DNA from: Mesorhizobium huakuii
GTDB taxonomy: Bacteria > Pseudomonadota > Alphaproteobacteria > Rhizobiales > Rhizobiaceae
DNA: 64,000 bases
Direction: 5' to 3'
Assembly: GCF_030160235.1 (NCBI RefSeq)
Contig: NZ_BSNY01000029.1
Location: 1-64,000, forward strand
Shown: one piece after another, positions 36,372-44,629 of the stretch
Layout: each line of letters begins with the position of its first letter
Numbering within the stretch: position 1 is the first letter of the stretch
Translations under genes and position numbers: made by a program
The notes under the pieces: generated by a model
The model's database searches: none
Told to the model about the DNA's origin: nothing
Seen by the model: the letters and a program-made list of their open reading frames with translations, nothing else

Positions 36372-37724
36372 TCACCGCAGAGGTTTTGGTCCGCCAGCTT
36401 TAATGGCGACCCGTCGCGACTGAACCTCAAATGCGTTGAGTCTCTCACTGATCCCAACAGGGTAAGGGGGGCGAACGACCTCCATGCGACGAATTGATTC
36501 CGGCAATTCGGCGATCATTTCCGCAGTTCTCTCCCTCCTTCGCGCGAGCGGCAGGGGCGTCTGATGTCGTCTGCCTCGGGACATCTTCAGCTGCAGCAGT
36601 GGTTGGCCCGGCAAAGTTTCTCCGTTGCGAGCGATTATGTCGCCTACGGCGTGGCCCTCACGAAAATGCCGGAACACCTGCTTACGTCCGGGAAGGATGC
36701 GCTTGCCGGCGGAGAGTTTCATGCGGCCGATGCCGTCATACTCGGTCAGTTTGTAGGCGATATCAAACGCCGGAGCGTCAGTTGACACCATCATGCTCGT
36801 GCCAACCCCGAAAGCATCAATGGGGGCCCCTTCGCCAACGAGATGGTCAATCTTCCACTCGTCGAGGCTTCCGCTCGCGAATATTCGAACGCTTCCGAGA
36901 CCGGCACCGTCCAGAATCTGCCTAGCGCCGCGGGAAAGCTTGAGAAGGTTTCCCGAATCCAATCTAACGGCCTGGATCTCGAATGACGCCCCGACCTCCC
37001 GTGCCAAGGCGGCGACGGCCTCCACGCCCGCCAGCGTGTCATAGGTGTCAACGAGGAGCGTTGTATTCGGGAACAGGTCTGCAAACGCCCGAAAGGCCTT
37101 CATCTCGCTCGGAAAGGCTTGGATGAAGCTGTGCGCCACTGTGCCCACGGCCGGAATACCATACTCGCTGGCGGCCTGTACATTCGAAGTAGCCGAAACT
37201 CCGGCGACGAAGGCGGCGCGGGCACCCTTGATCGCGGCATCCAAGCCATGCGCCCGCCGCCCGCCAAAATCGACGACGTCACGGCCTTGCGCCGCCTCGA
37301 CGATGCGAGCCGCTTTCGATGCAATCATCGTCTGGAATCCGATTTGGTTCAGCACAAGCGTTTCAAGCAGTTGCCCTTGTGCGATTGGCGCCACGATCTC
37401 GAGTATCGGCTCATTCGCGAATACCGGCGTGCCTTCGGGCATCGCGTAAATATCGCCGCTGAACCGAAAGGTCTTCAGCCACGACAGGAATTCCGGTCTG
37501 AACCTATGCAGCGATGCAAGATGCGCAATGTCTTCGCCTTGAAAGCGGAAGGCATCGATATCGTCAAGCAGAGTTTCCAGCCCGCAAGCGATCAGGAAAT
37601 TGCGATGTGGCGGAAGCTTGCGCACGAACAGACTGAAGACGGCAGTCTTGTCCATGCCAAGAGCATGATAGGCCTCGAGCATCGTGAATTCGTACAGATC
37701 GGCGAAAAGTGCGGAGACAGACAT
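36372..37724 (-). CDS. pncB: nicotinate phosphoribosyltransferase
   Basis: Converts nicotinate and PRPP to nicotinate mononucleotide in NAD salvage. About 450 residues. Family blocks include LYEFTMLEAYHALGM, FVRKLPPHRNFLIACGLE, VDFGGRRAHGLDAAIKGARA, and the PRPP/phosphate region IQAVRLDSGNLLKLSRGARQ. ATG at 37724 is two codons inside the open frame, which begins with TTG. A perfect FixK/FNR-type box lies 82 bases upstream. Together with NAD synthetase at 51140 it gives the island two NAD-supply enzymes. Confidence 0.92.
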   Translation of the reverse strand: MSVSALFADLYEFTMLEAYHALGMDKTAVFSLFVRKLPPHRNFLIACGLETLLDDIDAFRFQGEDIAHLASLHRFRPEFLSWLKTFRFSGDIYAMPEGTPVFANEPILEIVAPIAQGQLLETLVLNQIGFQTMIASKAARIVEAAQGRDVVDFGGRRAHGLDAAIKGARAAFVAGVSATSNVQAASEYGIPAVGTVAHSFIQAFPSEMKAFRAFADLFPNTTLLVDTYDTLAGVEAVAALAREVGASFEIQAVRLDSGNLLKLSRGARQILDGAGLGSVRIFASGSLDEWKIDHLVGEGAPIDAFGVGTSMMVSTDAPAFDIAYKLTEYDGIGRMKLSAGKRILPGRKQVFRHFREGHAVGDIIARNGETLPGQPLLQLKMSRGRRHQTPLPLARRRERTAEMIAELPESIRRMEVVRPPYPVGISERLNAFEVQSRRVAIKAGGPKPLR

Positions 37725-37799
37725 TGCCAAGGGCTCTTGCTGGGAAGAAGCGTTGGTCTACCGACCACTCATCAAAGCCGGGATCAGGACCGCCCGTCG

Positions 37800-37813
37800 T
37801 TGATCCGTATCAA
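37800..37813 (-). promoter_or_regulatory. FixK/FNR-type box, perfect
   Basis: TTGATCCGTATCAA, centred 82 bases before the nicotinate phosphoribosyltransferase ATG. The remaining 37725-38081 region shows no gene; polX has no nearer box of its own. Confidence 0.75.
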
Positions 37814-38081
37814 AAGTGCAGCCAAAGGGTCTTTTGAACAGACGGGAGCGCGATTCACCGGCTGAGCACTTGGCGAACTGTGTACGCAGGGGAGCTCTAC
37901 AGCTCGATCAAGGCCTGAATGTAATTGGCGCGCGAGCCGCTCTTGCAACCTCCCCCCCGCGCTCCGTCAAGTTTCAAACGCAAGTGCTCTGGCTTGAACC
38001 GGGTGCTGGCGCGCCGGGCCTGGGGATGGATTCTTGATCTGTCGCAATGCGGCACCGGTACTGCAGGGGCATAATTAATCG

Positions 38082-39800
38082 ATGGGTATCCACAACGCCG
38101 ACATTTCTGCGATGCTCAATCGAATGGCCGATCTATTGGAGATCGAAGCGGCCAATCCATTCCGGATACGCGCCTATCGGCGAGCCGCGGCCACCATCGA
38201 CGATCTGCCGGAGAACATTCCCGGCATGCTAGCAGAGGGTCGGCCACTGTCCGATCTTCCCAGCATCGGCGAGGACCTTGCAGGCAAGATTGAGGAGTTC
38301 GTCAACACAGGTCACTTGCAAGCTCTGGAAGAGGTTGAGGCGCGGACGCCGTCGACGCTGGCGGCGTTGACTGCAATTCCGGGGCTGGGACCAAAGCGGG
38401 TGCACACGCTGCACGAAGCGCTTGGCATCAAGTCGCTGGATGATTTGGCAAAGGCTGCCAAAACGGGAAAGATCCGCGACCTTCCACGGTTCAGCGCCGC
38501 GGCCGAGGCAAAGATCCTTGACGAAATTGGCAAGCATCGCAAGACGGAGCGGCGTTTCAAGATATCCACTGCTGAAGATTTCGCAAACGGCCTTACGACG
38601 TATCTCAAGGCTGGTCCCGGCATCGAGCGCGTGGTAGTTGCCGGCAGCTTTCGACGCCGCAAGGAGACTGTCGGCGATCTCGACATCCTCGTCACTTGCG
38701 AGAAGGGTCCGGCAGCAATCGATCACTTTGCCGCATACGACGAAATCGCCGAGGTCATATCGAAGGGAACGACCCGCTCGACCGTCCTCCTGAAAGCGGG
38801 CATGCAAGTCGATGTCCGGGTGGTCCCCGAAGAGAGCTACGGAGCGGCCCTTCATTATTTCACCGGATCCAAGGCGCACAACATCGCAGTGCGCAAGCTC
38901 GCCCAAGCCAAGGGTCTGAAGCTTAACGAATACGGCGTGTTCAAGGGCTCGAAGCGGATTGCCGGACGGACGGAGGAGGAGGTCTTTCGGACAGCTGGGC
39001 TGCCCTTCATCGAACCGGAGCTGCGCGAAGATCGCGGAGAAATCGAAGCCGCGCAGGTTGGGAAGCTACCCGCCCTCGTTGCCCTTTCAGATATTCGCGG
39101 CGATCTTCATGCCCACACCAAGGCCTCCGATGGCAAGAGCAGCCTGGCAGAAATGGCGGAAGCCGCGAAGGCTTCAGGCTACGAATATCTCGCCATCAGC
39201 GATCATTCCAGGCACGCCACCGTAGCGCACGGACTGGACGCCAAGCGTCTAGGCTCCCAACTCGACGAAATCGATCGCATGAATGACCAGTTTGGCGACT
39301 TTCGGCTGCTCAAATCCTGCGAGGTCGACATTCTCGCGGACGGCAAGCTCGACCTGCCCGACGGTATCCTAAAACGCCTCGATTTCACTGTATGCGCCGT
39401 CCATTTCAGGTTTGAGCTCAACATAGAGGAACAAACGCAACGCATTCTCCGCGCAATGGACAATCGCTATTTCAACATCCTGGCCCATCCAACCGGTCGG
39501 CTGCTCGGCGAACGGCCGGGCTATGCGGTGGATCTCGATCGAGTAATCGAGGCGGCCAAGGAGCATGGCTGCTTTCTTGAAGTAAACGCGCATCCGACCC
39601 GGCTCGACCTTGACGACATCCATTGCAGGCAAGCCAAGGAGGCAGGCGTCAAACTTGCGATCTCGACCGACGCGCATTCGACCGTTGGATTGAACGCCAT
39701 GCGCTATGGCGTCGATCAGGCCCGTCGGGGCTGGATTGAGGCATCGGATGTCCTCAACACCCGCCCCTGGAAGGAGCTCAAAGGGCTGTTTGCCCGCTAG
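38082..39800 (+). CDS. polX: DNA polymerase X family with PHP domain
   Basis: A 572-residue repair polymerase/exonuclease. The N-terminal helix-hairpin-helix region (LPSIGEDLAGKIEEFV, then IPGLGPKRVHTLHEALGI) precedes the nucleotidyltransferase fold with GSFRRRKETVGDLDILV holding catalytic aspartates. The C-terminal PHP phosphoesterase domain begins at DIRGDLHAHTKASDGKSSLA and includes AISDHSRHATVAHGL and a late ISTDAHSTVGL. It probably acts in base-excision repair and gap filling. The CBS-BON gene follows 48 bases downstream and may share its transcript. Confidence 0.92.
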   Translation: MGIHNADISAMLNRMADLLEIEAANPFRIRAYRRAAATIDDLPENIPGMLAEGRPLSDLPSIGEDLAGKIEEFVNTGHLQALEEVEARTPSTLAALTAIPGLGPKRVHTLHEALGIKSLDDLAKAAKTGKIRDLPRFSAAAEAKILDEIGKHRKTERRFKISTAEDFANGLTTYLKAGPGIERVVVAGSFRRRKETVGDLDILVTCEKGPAAIDHFAAYDEIAEVISKGTTRSTVLLKAGMQVDVRVVPEESYGAALHYFTGSKAHNIAVRKLAQAKGLKLNEYGVFKGSKRIAGRTEEEVFRTAGLPFIEPELREDRGEIEAAQVGKLPALVALSDIRGDLHAHTKASDGKSSLAEMAEAAKASGYEYLAISDHSRHATVAHGLDAKRLGSQLDEIDRMNDQFGDFRLLKSCEVDILADGKLDLPDGILKRLDFTVCAVHFRFELNIEEQTQRILRAMDNRYFNILAHPTGRLLGERPGYAVDLDRVIEAAKEHGCFLEVNAHPTRLDLDDIHCRQAKEAGVKLAISTDAHSTVGLNAMRYGVDQARRGWIEASDVLNTRPWKELKGLFAR

Positions 39801-39848
39801 TCCAGGCATCGAAGGGCGACGTCTCGTGTGGTCGCAGAAGGCAGGACG

Positions 39849-40541
39849 ATGGAAGCAGGTGACATCATGACGGTGGACACGTCAACAGTCGGCCCCGAGG
39901 CTTCCATCATGGACGCGGCGCGCATCATGCTGGACCGTCGCATCAGCGGGTTGCCGGTTATCGAGCAAGGCGGCACCTTGGTCGGAATTGTCACGGAGCG
40001 CGATCTCCTGCGACGGCCAGAGATCGGTACCCAGCCAGAACGCCCACGATGGGTTGAATTGTGGCTCACCGCCGAGGAACTGGCGGAAGAGTATGTGCGC
40101 GCCCATGGACGAAGAGTAAGGGATGTGATGACGCCCCAAGTCGTTAGTGTTGGTATCGACACGCCGGTGAGCGAGGTTGCTGCGCTGATGCAACGCCACG
40201 GCATCAAGCGCCTGCCGGTTGTTCGAGACGGCAAGGTAATTGGAATCGTGAGCCGTGCAGATTTATTGCTGGCTCTATCGCGACGGATCGACAAGACACC
40301 AAGTTCGGTCGTCAAAGACCTGTCCATCCGCAGAGGCATCCTGCAGGAGATCAAAGAACAGAGGTGGGCCCCAAGGCCCGCCATAAACGTTGTCGTCCGC
40401 GACGGCGTTGTGGAATTGAACGGAACGGTGACGAATGAGCATGTGCGTGACGCCGTTCGCGTCGCGGCGGAGAATGCGCCCGGCGTTAAGCGAGTGGCTG
40501 ACAATCTACGAACCATCACATCCACGGCGACCAAGACTTGA
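39849..40541 (+). CDS. two CBS domains plus BON domain
   Basis: A 230-residue protein with an N-terminal CBS pair (ARIMLDRRISGLPVIEQGGT and VAALMQRHGIKRLPVVRDGK) that should bind an adenosine nucleotide, and a C-terminal BON domain (INVVVRDGVVELNGTVTNEH). CBS pairs sense energy state; BON domains often contact membranes or envelopes. ATG at 39849 is preferred over the GTG at 39828 because AAGGCAGG precedes it. It lies directly after polX. Similar proteins are typical of low-oxygen stress islands. Confidence 0.88.
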   Translation: MEAGDIMTVDTSTVGPEASIMDAARIMLDRRISGLPVIEQGGTLVGIVTERDLLRRPEIGTQPERPRWVELWLTAEELAEEYVRAHGRRVRDVMTPQVVSVGIDTPVSEVAALMQRHGIKRLPVVRDGKVIGIVSRADLLLALSRRIDKTPSSVVKDLSIRRGILQEIKEQRWAPRPAINVVVRDGVVELNGTVTNEHVRDAVRVAAENAPGVKRVADNLRTITSTATKT

Positions 40542-40589
40542 GCGGCGACAGTGGCGCGAAATCCGCGGCGCCTTTTCTCATGGATGTCG

Positions 40590-41045
40590 TCAGAGACGTT
40601 CCATCTCGAATTCCTGGCAGGAGTATCCCAGCATAGACAGGCCCTCTTCCAGAAAATCTCCGAGCAGCGGCGTGCCGATTAGATAGTCTGCTGTACGCTC
40701 GTTGTGGGCAGAGGCAGCCTCTTCGCGCACCACCGGCCAGTCGCTGGCTGAATTGTCGTCGCGGCCCAGCCAGGCCAAAGCCACGAGATCAACCTGTTCG
40801 TCCTCGGACAGGGAATTGATGAGCGAAGTGAGCTCCTCCACGACGGAGTCATCGTCATGGTCCTCAAGAACCGCGGTCTCCTTGTCATCGGATGGATTTG
40901 ACCCAGGCTCCGGCTCGGTGACTTCATCCTTGGCGTCGAATTCCCGCATCTTGATGATTATGAAGCAAACCTTCTCGGGTGAAATCGTGAGGGCTGGCTC
41001 TACCTCGCCGGCCGGCATCCCCGTCTGACTTGACTGTTCCTGCAT
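40590..41045 (-). CDS. DUF3775 protein
   Basis: A 151-residue acidic protein with the DUF3775 pattern: LTISPEKVCFIIIKMREFDA, an acidic stretch, LSEDEQVDLVALAWLGRDDN, and ADYLIGTPLLGDFLEEGLSM. Its function is unknown, and the family is largely alphaproteobacterial. The ATG at 41045 is followed upstream by AGGAGG seven bases before it. A perfect FixK/FNR-type box lies 166 bases upstream, implying a long leader. The gene at 48419 appears to be a distant relative. Confidence 0.8.
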   Translation of the reverse strand: MQEQSSQTGMPAGEVEPALTISPEKVCFIIIKMREFDAKDEVTEPEPGSNPSDDKETAVLEDHDDDSVVEELTSLINSLSEDEQVDLVALAWLGRDDNSASDWPVVREEAASAHNERTADYLIGTPLLGDFLEEGLSMLGYSCQEFEMERL

Positions 41046-41541
41046 GACATCCTCCTGTGTTGTGGATAGGGCCTCGCCGGCTGAGTAGCGCAGGGCCGTC
41101 TCGGCTTAAGCAAATCCCACACCTCACCGTCGGTCCTTGAGGCACGTCAAGTCAGGTTCGCTCGTCCGGATATTCCTCGTTACGCCGGAAAAAGGCCTAT
41201 CTCGTTGATCGGCATCAACGCGCACGGCGTGCGTGCCGAGTTTAATAACGACATCATCGTGTAGAGGAACATCGGCGAAGTACGGAAGTGAACCGTCTCA
41301 GGGCCTCAGGGCGCGCGGATTTGTCGATGGACCAGTCTACCGGTGGGCATAACGCAGAGGGACCCGCGGACTCTTTGCCGAACGCCCGGAGGAAAGTCCG
41401 GCTCGAAAGCAAATTGGCGCGGGTCCTGCTTGAATGAAAAACGTCCACAGCCAATCCATGGGCTCGCATTTACTGGGCCTTTGAGTTTGAACGAGAGCCG
41501 AAACGGTAAATTCGCCAGTATTATTTCAGAGAACGCTGCCC
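41046..41541. other. intergenic region with FixK-type box
   Basis: Holds the box at 41205-41218. A 17-base match to conserved region I of RNase P RNA at 41388 was judged accidental. No coding frame is convincing. Confidence 0.4.
41205..41218. promoter_or_regulatory. FixK/FNR-type box, perfect
   Basis: TTGATCGGCATCAA, identical over all fourteen bases to the box at 49704. It lies 166 bases before the DUF3775 gene (minus) and 330 bases before the gene at 41542 (plus). Confidence 0.65.
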
Positions 41542-41770
41542 ATGCAGACCTATCCCGTCGACATCGATCCCGCGCAGTTCATCCGCTGGCTTGAAGCTAA
41601 ACATGCAGCTTCGCCATCGGTATTCCGCATAACTGCAGTGCGCGCAACCGATGAGAGGATGGTTCCGCCACGTGGAACTCACCTGGATGACCTGGACCGC
41701 GAGGACCTCCGCGAAATAGCGACCATAGCGACACTTGAGATCGCACCGGCTCACGCAAGCAGACACTGCT
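41542..41770 (+). pseudogene. truncated hypothetical rhizobial protein
   Basis: The first about 72 residues (YPVDIDPAQFIRWLEAKHAA, then IATIATLEIAPAHAS) have the look of a real protein, and I recall similar rhizobial hypotheticals that continue with a tryptophan-rich segment after APAHAS. Here the frame turns into a low-complexity reading and runs on into the 3' end of nrdJ on the other strand. A frameshift or rearrangement near 41757 is likely. Confidence 0.4.
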
Positions 41771-41917
41771 TCGAAGACGAAGGCAGGCTGCTCGAATGCC
41801 AATATGGTCCAATCGAAGAGGATCTTCACCAAAAAGCCCCCCTTCGCGAGCATGCTGGTTCCAGCAGCCATTGCCCGCAATCACATGGAGCGTATCGAAG
41901 AATATCCCGCTGCCCAG

Positions 41918-43771
41918 TCAATCGGCTTCCCGTTCGATCGTGCAGCAATGGGGTGCCTCGACGCCTTCGGCGGTCGCCAACACGAACCCCCGGACCGGCG
42001 TCGACCGAAACGTCGTGCAGCCTTTCAGACCAAGATCATAAGCCGCGTCATAGATTCCGCGGAAGTCATCGAATGAACAGTCTTCAGCGACATTGATCGT
42101 TTTGGAGATCGAATTGTCGACGAAGGGCTGAAGCGCGGCCTGCATCTGCAGGTGTTCGTTCGGAGAGAGATCGGTTGCGCAGCGAAACGCCGGAGGCAGG
42201 GCTTGCTTCTTCGCTTTCGTTCGCCGCCAAAGAGCAACGGCGTAGTCTGTCATTTGGAAGGCCCGAACCGCCCCGTTGGCATCCAGCACGTTGCGCTGAT
42301 AGGCGCCCGCAAACACAGGTTCAATTCCGCTCGATACGTTGTTGGCCAAAAGGCTGATCGATCCTGTCGGTGCGATCGCCAGCAGATGGCTGTTGCGAAT
42401 GCCATGCCTGGCGATCCCGTCTCGGATGCCAGTCGGCAGCGCTGCGATGAAGGAACCCTGCAAATAGTCAGCCTTGCGAAAGGATGGAAATGCCCCCTTC
42501 TCAGCCGCAAGGTCGACGGAGGTGCGATAGGCAGCATGGCAGATGGTGCGCATGATCCCAGCTGCAACTTCACGGGCCTTTTGCCTTCCGTAGTCGAGAC
42601 CAAGCATTATCAGTGCGTCCGCCAATCCAGTAACGCCGAGGCCGATCCGACGTGTCCGATGCGCCGCTTCGGCCTGCCGGCGAAGCGGAAAACGCGACAC
42701 GTCAGTTACGTCGTCGAGGAAACGCGTCGCGATTTGCGTCGTGCTGGCGAGAGCGACCTCATCGATGCGCGCGTTTGGACCGAAAGGCTCATGGACGAAC
42801 TGCGTCAGGTTGATCGACCCGAGATTGCAGGCGCCGTAGTACGGCAGGGGAATTTCGCCGCACGGGTTCGTTGCTGTAATCCGTTCGCAATAGTTGAGGT
42901 TGTTGAGGCGGTTGATCCGATCGATGAATAGAACGCCTGGCTCGGCAAAATCGTAGGTCGAACGAAGGATGGTCAGCCAAAGGTCGCGCGCTTTGAGGCG
43001 TCGATGTACACGACAAGGCACCGCACCTTGATGCCCTGGCCACTCTCTGAGGACGAAGTCGCCCGAATCCCCTATCGCCACGGGAAAAACAAGCGGCCAG
43101 ATTTCGTCCGCGCGCACCGCCGCCATGAAGGCGTCCGTCACCTGGACCGAGAGGTTGAAATGGCGTAGCGCGGCTGGAATTTGCTTGGCGGCGATGAATT
43201 CTTCGATATCGGGATGATCGCAGCGGAGCGTTGCCATCATGGCGCCTCGGCGCGAGCCAGTGGACAATACAGTAGCGCACATGGCATCCCATAGGGCCAT
43301 GAAGGAAACCGGGCCGGAAGCAATCGCGCCGACGCCGCGCGCACGCATCCCTCGGGGGCGCAACGTCGAAAAATCGTAACCGACACCGCCCCCCTGCTGC
43401 ATGGTCAAGGCACCTTCGCGGAGCGCACGAAAGATTCCGTCCATGGAATCTTCGATTTCGCCCATAACGAAGCAATTGAACAGCGTGACCCGCAGACCCG
43501 TTCCCGCCCCAGCCTGAATGCGACCGCCGGGCAGGAAGCGGAAGTGGTTCAGGATATCGAGGAAGTTGGTCTGCCAGGCGCCCCGATCCGCCCCTTCGGC
43601 GCGGGCGACTGCACGTGCGATGCGCTGCCAGCCGTCTGCGACTGTCCCGTCGATGATCCGTTCGCCTGCGCGGTGACGGTATTTGCTCTCCCACACGTAG
43701 CGGGACACTGCCATCGTGAAAGGATCGCTCATGCCGACCTTGCCTGGAACCGGGTGAGGCGTCACTGTCAT
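41918..43771 (-). CDS. nrdJ: adenosylcobalamin-dependent ribonucleotide reductase
   Basis: A class II ribonucleotide reductase that makes deoxyribonucleotides without oxygen. About 617 residues, the short monomer type. Key features are the active-site cysteine in LFNCFVMGE near residue 100, QQGGGVGYDFSTLRPRG, the radical site NPCGEIPLPYYGACNLGS near residues 302-320, and a C-terminal cysteine pair in APHCCTIEREAD. The ATG at 43771 is preferred to the TTG at 43786. It follows the Usp-like gene by 27 bases in one operon with the Lon-like protease. B12 dependence allows DNA synthesis or repair under anoxia, matching the island theme. Confidence 0.93.
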   Translation of the reverse strand: MTVTPHPVPGKVGMSDPFTMAVSRYVWESKYRHRAGERIIDGTVADGWQRIARAVARAEGADRGAWQTNFLDILNHFRFLPGGRIQAGAGTGLRVTLFNCFVMGEIEDSMDGIFRALREGALTMQQGGGVGYDFSTLRPRGMRARGVGAIASGPVSFMALWDAMCATVLSTGSRRGAMMATLRCDHPDIEEFIAAKQIPAALRHFNLSVQVTDAFMAAVRADEIWPLVFPVAIGDSGDFVLREWPGHQGAVPCRVHRRLKARDLWLTILRSTYDFAEPGVLFIDRINRLNNLNYCERITATNPCGEIPLPYYGACNLGSINLTQFVHEPFGPNARIDEVALASTTQIATRFLDDVTDVSRFPLRRQAEAAHRTRRIGLGVTGLADALIMLGLDYGRQKAREVAAGIMRTICHAAYRTSVDLAAEKGAFPSFRKADYLQGSFIAALPTGIRDGIARHGIRNSHLLAIAPTGSISLLANNVSSGIEPVFAGAYQRNVLDANGAVRAFQMTDYAVALWRRTKAKKQALPPAFRCATDLSPNEHLQMQAALQPFVDNSISKTINVAEDCSFDDFRGIYDAAYDLGLKGCTTFRSTPVRGFVLATAEGVEAPHCCTIEREAD

Positions 43772-43798
43772 CTCGTTGGCTGTCAAATGTACCTACAT

Positions 43799-44629
43799 TT
43801 ACAGTGGGGCGTCGTCTCGATCCAATTCCACAACAAAGACGGGGGTTCTCCGGAGGGAGGCAATCGCCGATAGAGTCGCGTCGTCAAAAGTCCCACGACT
43901 GACAAGGACAATACGTTCGCTTGGCGCGCCGAAGGGAAACCCAGACGTCCCGGAGGTGGCCATCGCAGAGTTCCACCTCCTTGGGGCAGCTTGGCCGCCA
44001 TTGCTTAAAAGCTCGCGTTTGTGCGTGGGAGGCGAAATGCCGGAAGGCCAATTAAGCCGGAGGAGCCTTTCTCCTGCCGAGGTGGCAAGATGCTGCGCGA
44101 GCCCGACGATCGGATCGTCCCGCACGGCAGCAACAGCGATGACCGGACCGCTTCTTCGTACGATCTTGGTCGGCATGATCAGGACTCCCGCTGCGATGCG
44201 AAACGCTGCCTCGAGCATTAACTCAAACGGTTCCTCCGGCCGCGCTTGTGGGTGAATGACAGCTATCTGCTCATCGCACCTGCGCATCTTTGCCGACGCC
44301 GCATGCCGAACAACCTGGAAATGATGCCTGGCAGTGGACGAACTGGTCGCCCGCTCGAACATGCGACGCGCCGCTGCCACTGCGATCGCTGAGGCATGCA
44401 TGATGTCCTCTTGCGCAAGGCTATGCCAGTCGCGTTCAAGGAAACGAAATTCGCGAGCAAACGGCAAACCTGCGAGCTTCGCTATGTCGGAATCCTCGAC
44501 GAAACGGCCCAGCAAATCGACGTCGAGGAGTTCGGCGAGTTCGGCCACGAACTGGGCTGTCTGCGCGTTGCGACCGCTTCCAGACAGGTCAAGGACAATG
44601 CGCCTGAAGTGGAGGTCGCGCCCAGTCAT
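43799..44629 (-). CDS. Usp-like protein between lon-like and nrdJ genes
   Basis: A 276-residue protein whose N-terminal half resembles a HUP/Usp fold (RRIVLDLSGSGRNAQTAQFV, then DLLGRFVEDSDIAKLAGLPF). No G-x2-G-x9-G nucleotide loop is visible in either half, so ATP binding is doubtful. The C-terminal part (SERIVLVSRGTFDDATLSAI) could be a degenerate second domain. Its ATG overlaps the Lon-like stop by four bases. The conserved coupling to a protease and nrdJ suggests an adaptor or sensor role; this is inference. Confidence 0.6.
   Translation of the reverse strand: MTGRDLHFRRIVLDLSGSGRNAQTAQFVAELAELLDVDLLGRFVEDSDIAKLAGLPFAREFRFLERDWHSLAQEDIMHASAIAVAAARRMFERATSSSTARHHFQVVRHAASAKMRRCDEQIAVIHPQARPEEPFELMLEAAFRIAAGVLIMPTKIVRRSGPVIAVAAVRDDPIVGLAQHLATSAGERLLRLNWPSGISPPTHKRELLSNGGQAAPRRWNSAMATSGTSGFPFGAPSERIVLVSRGTFDDATLSAIASLRRTPVFVVELDRDDAPL

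Noticed and set aside
38312-38695. Long antisense frames within polX, nrdJ and other GC-rich genes.
   Set aside because: They are composition shadows without ribosome sites or family resemblance.
41388-41404. GGAGGAAAGTCCGGCTC resembles conserved region I of RNase P RNA.
   Set aside because: No other RNase P RNA element (long-range P4 partner, 3' ACAGAA-type block) was found nearby, and the surroundings do not fold as expected from the family, so it is taken as chance.
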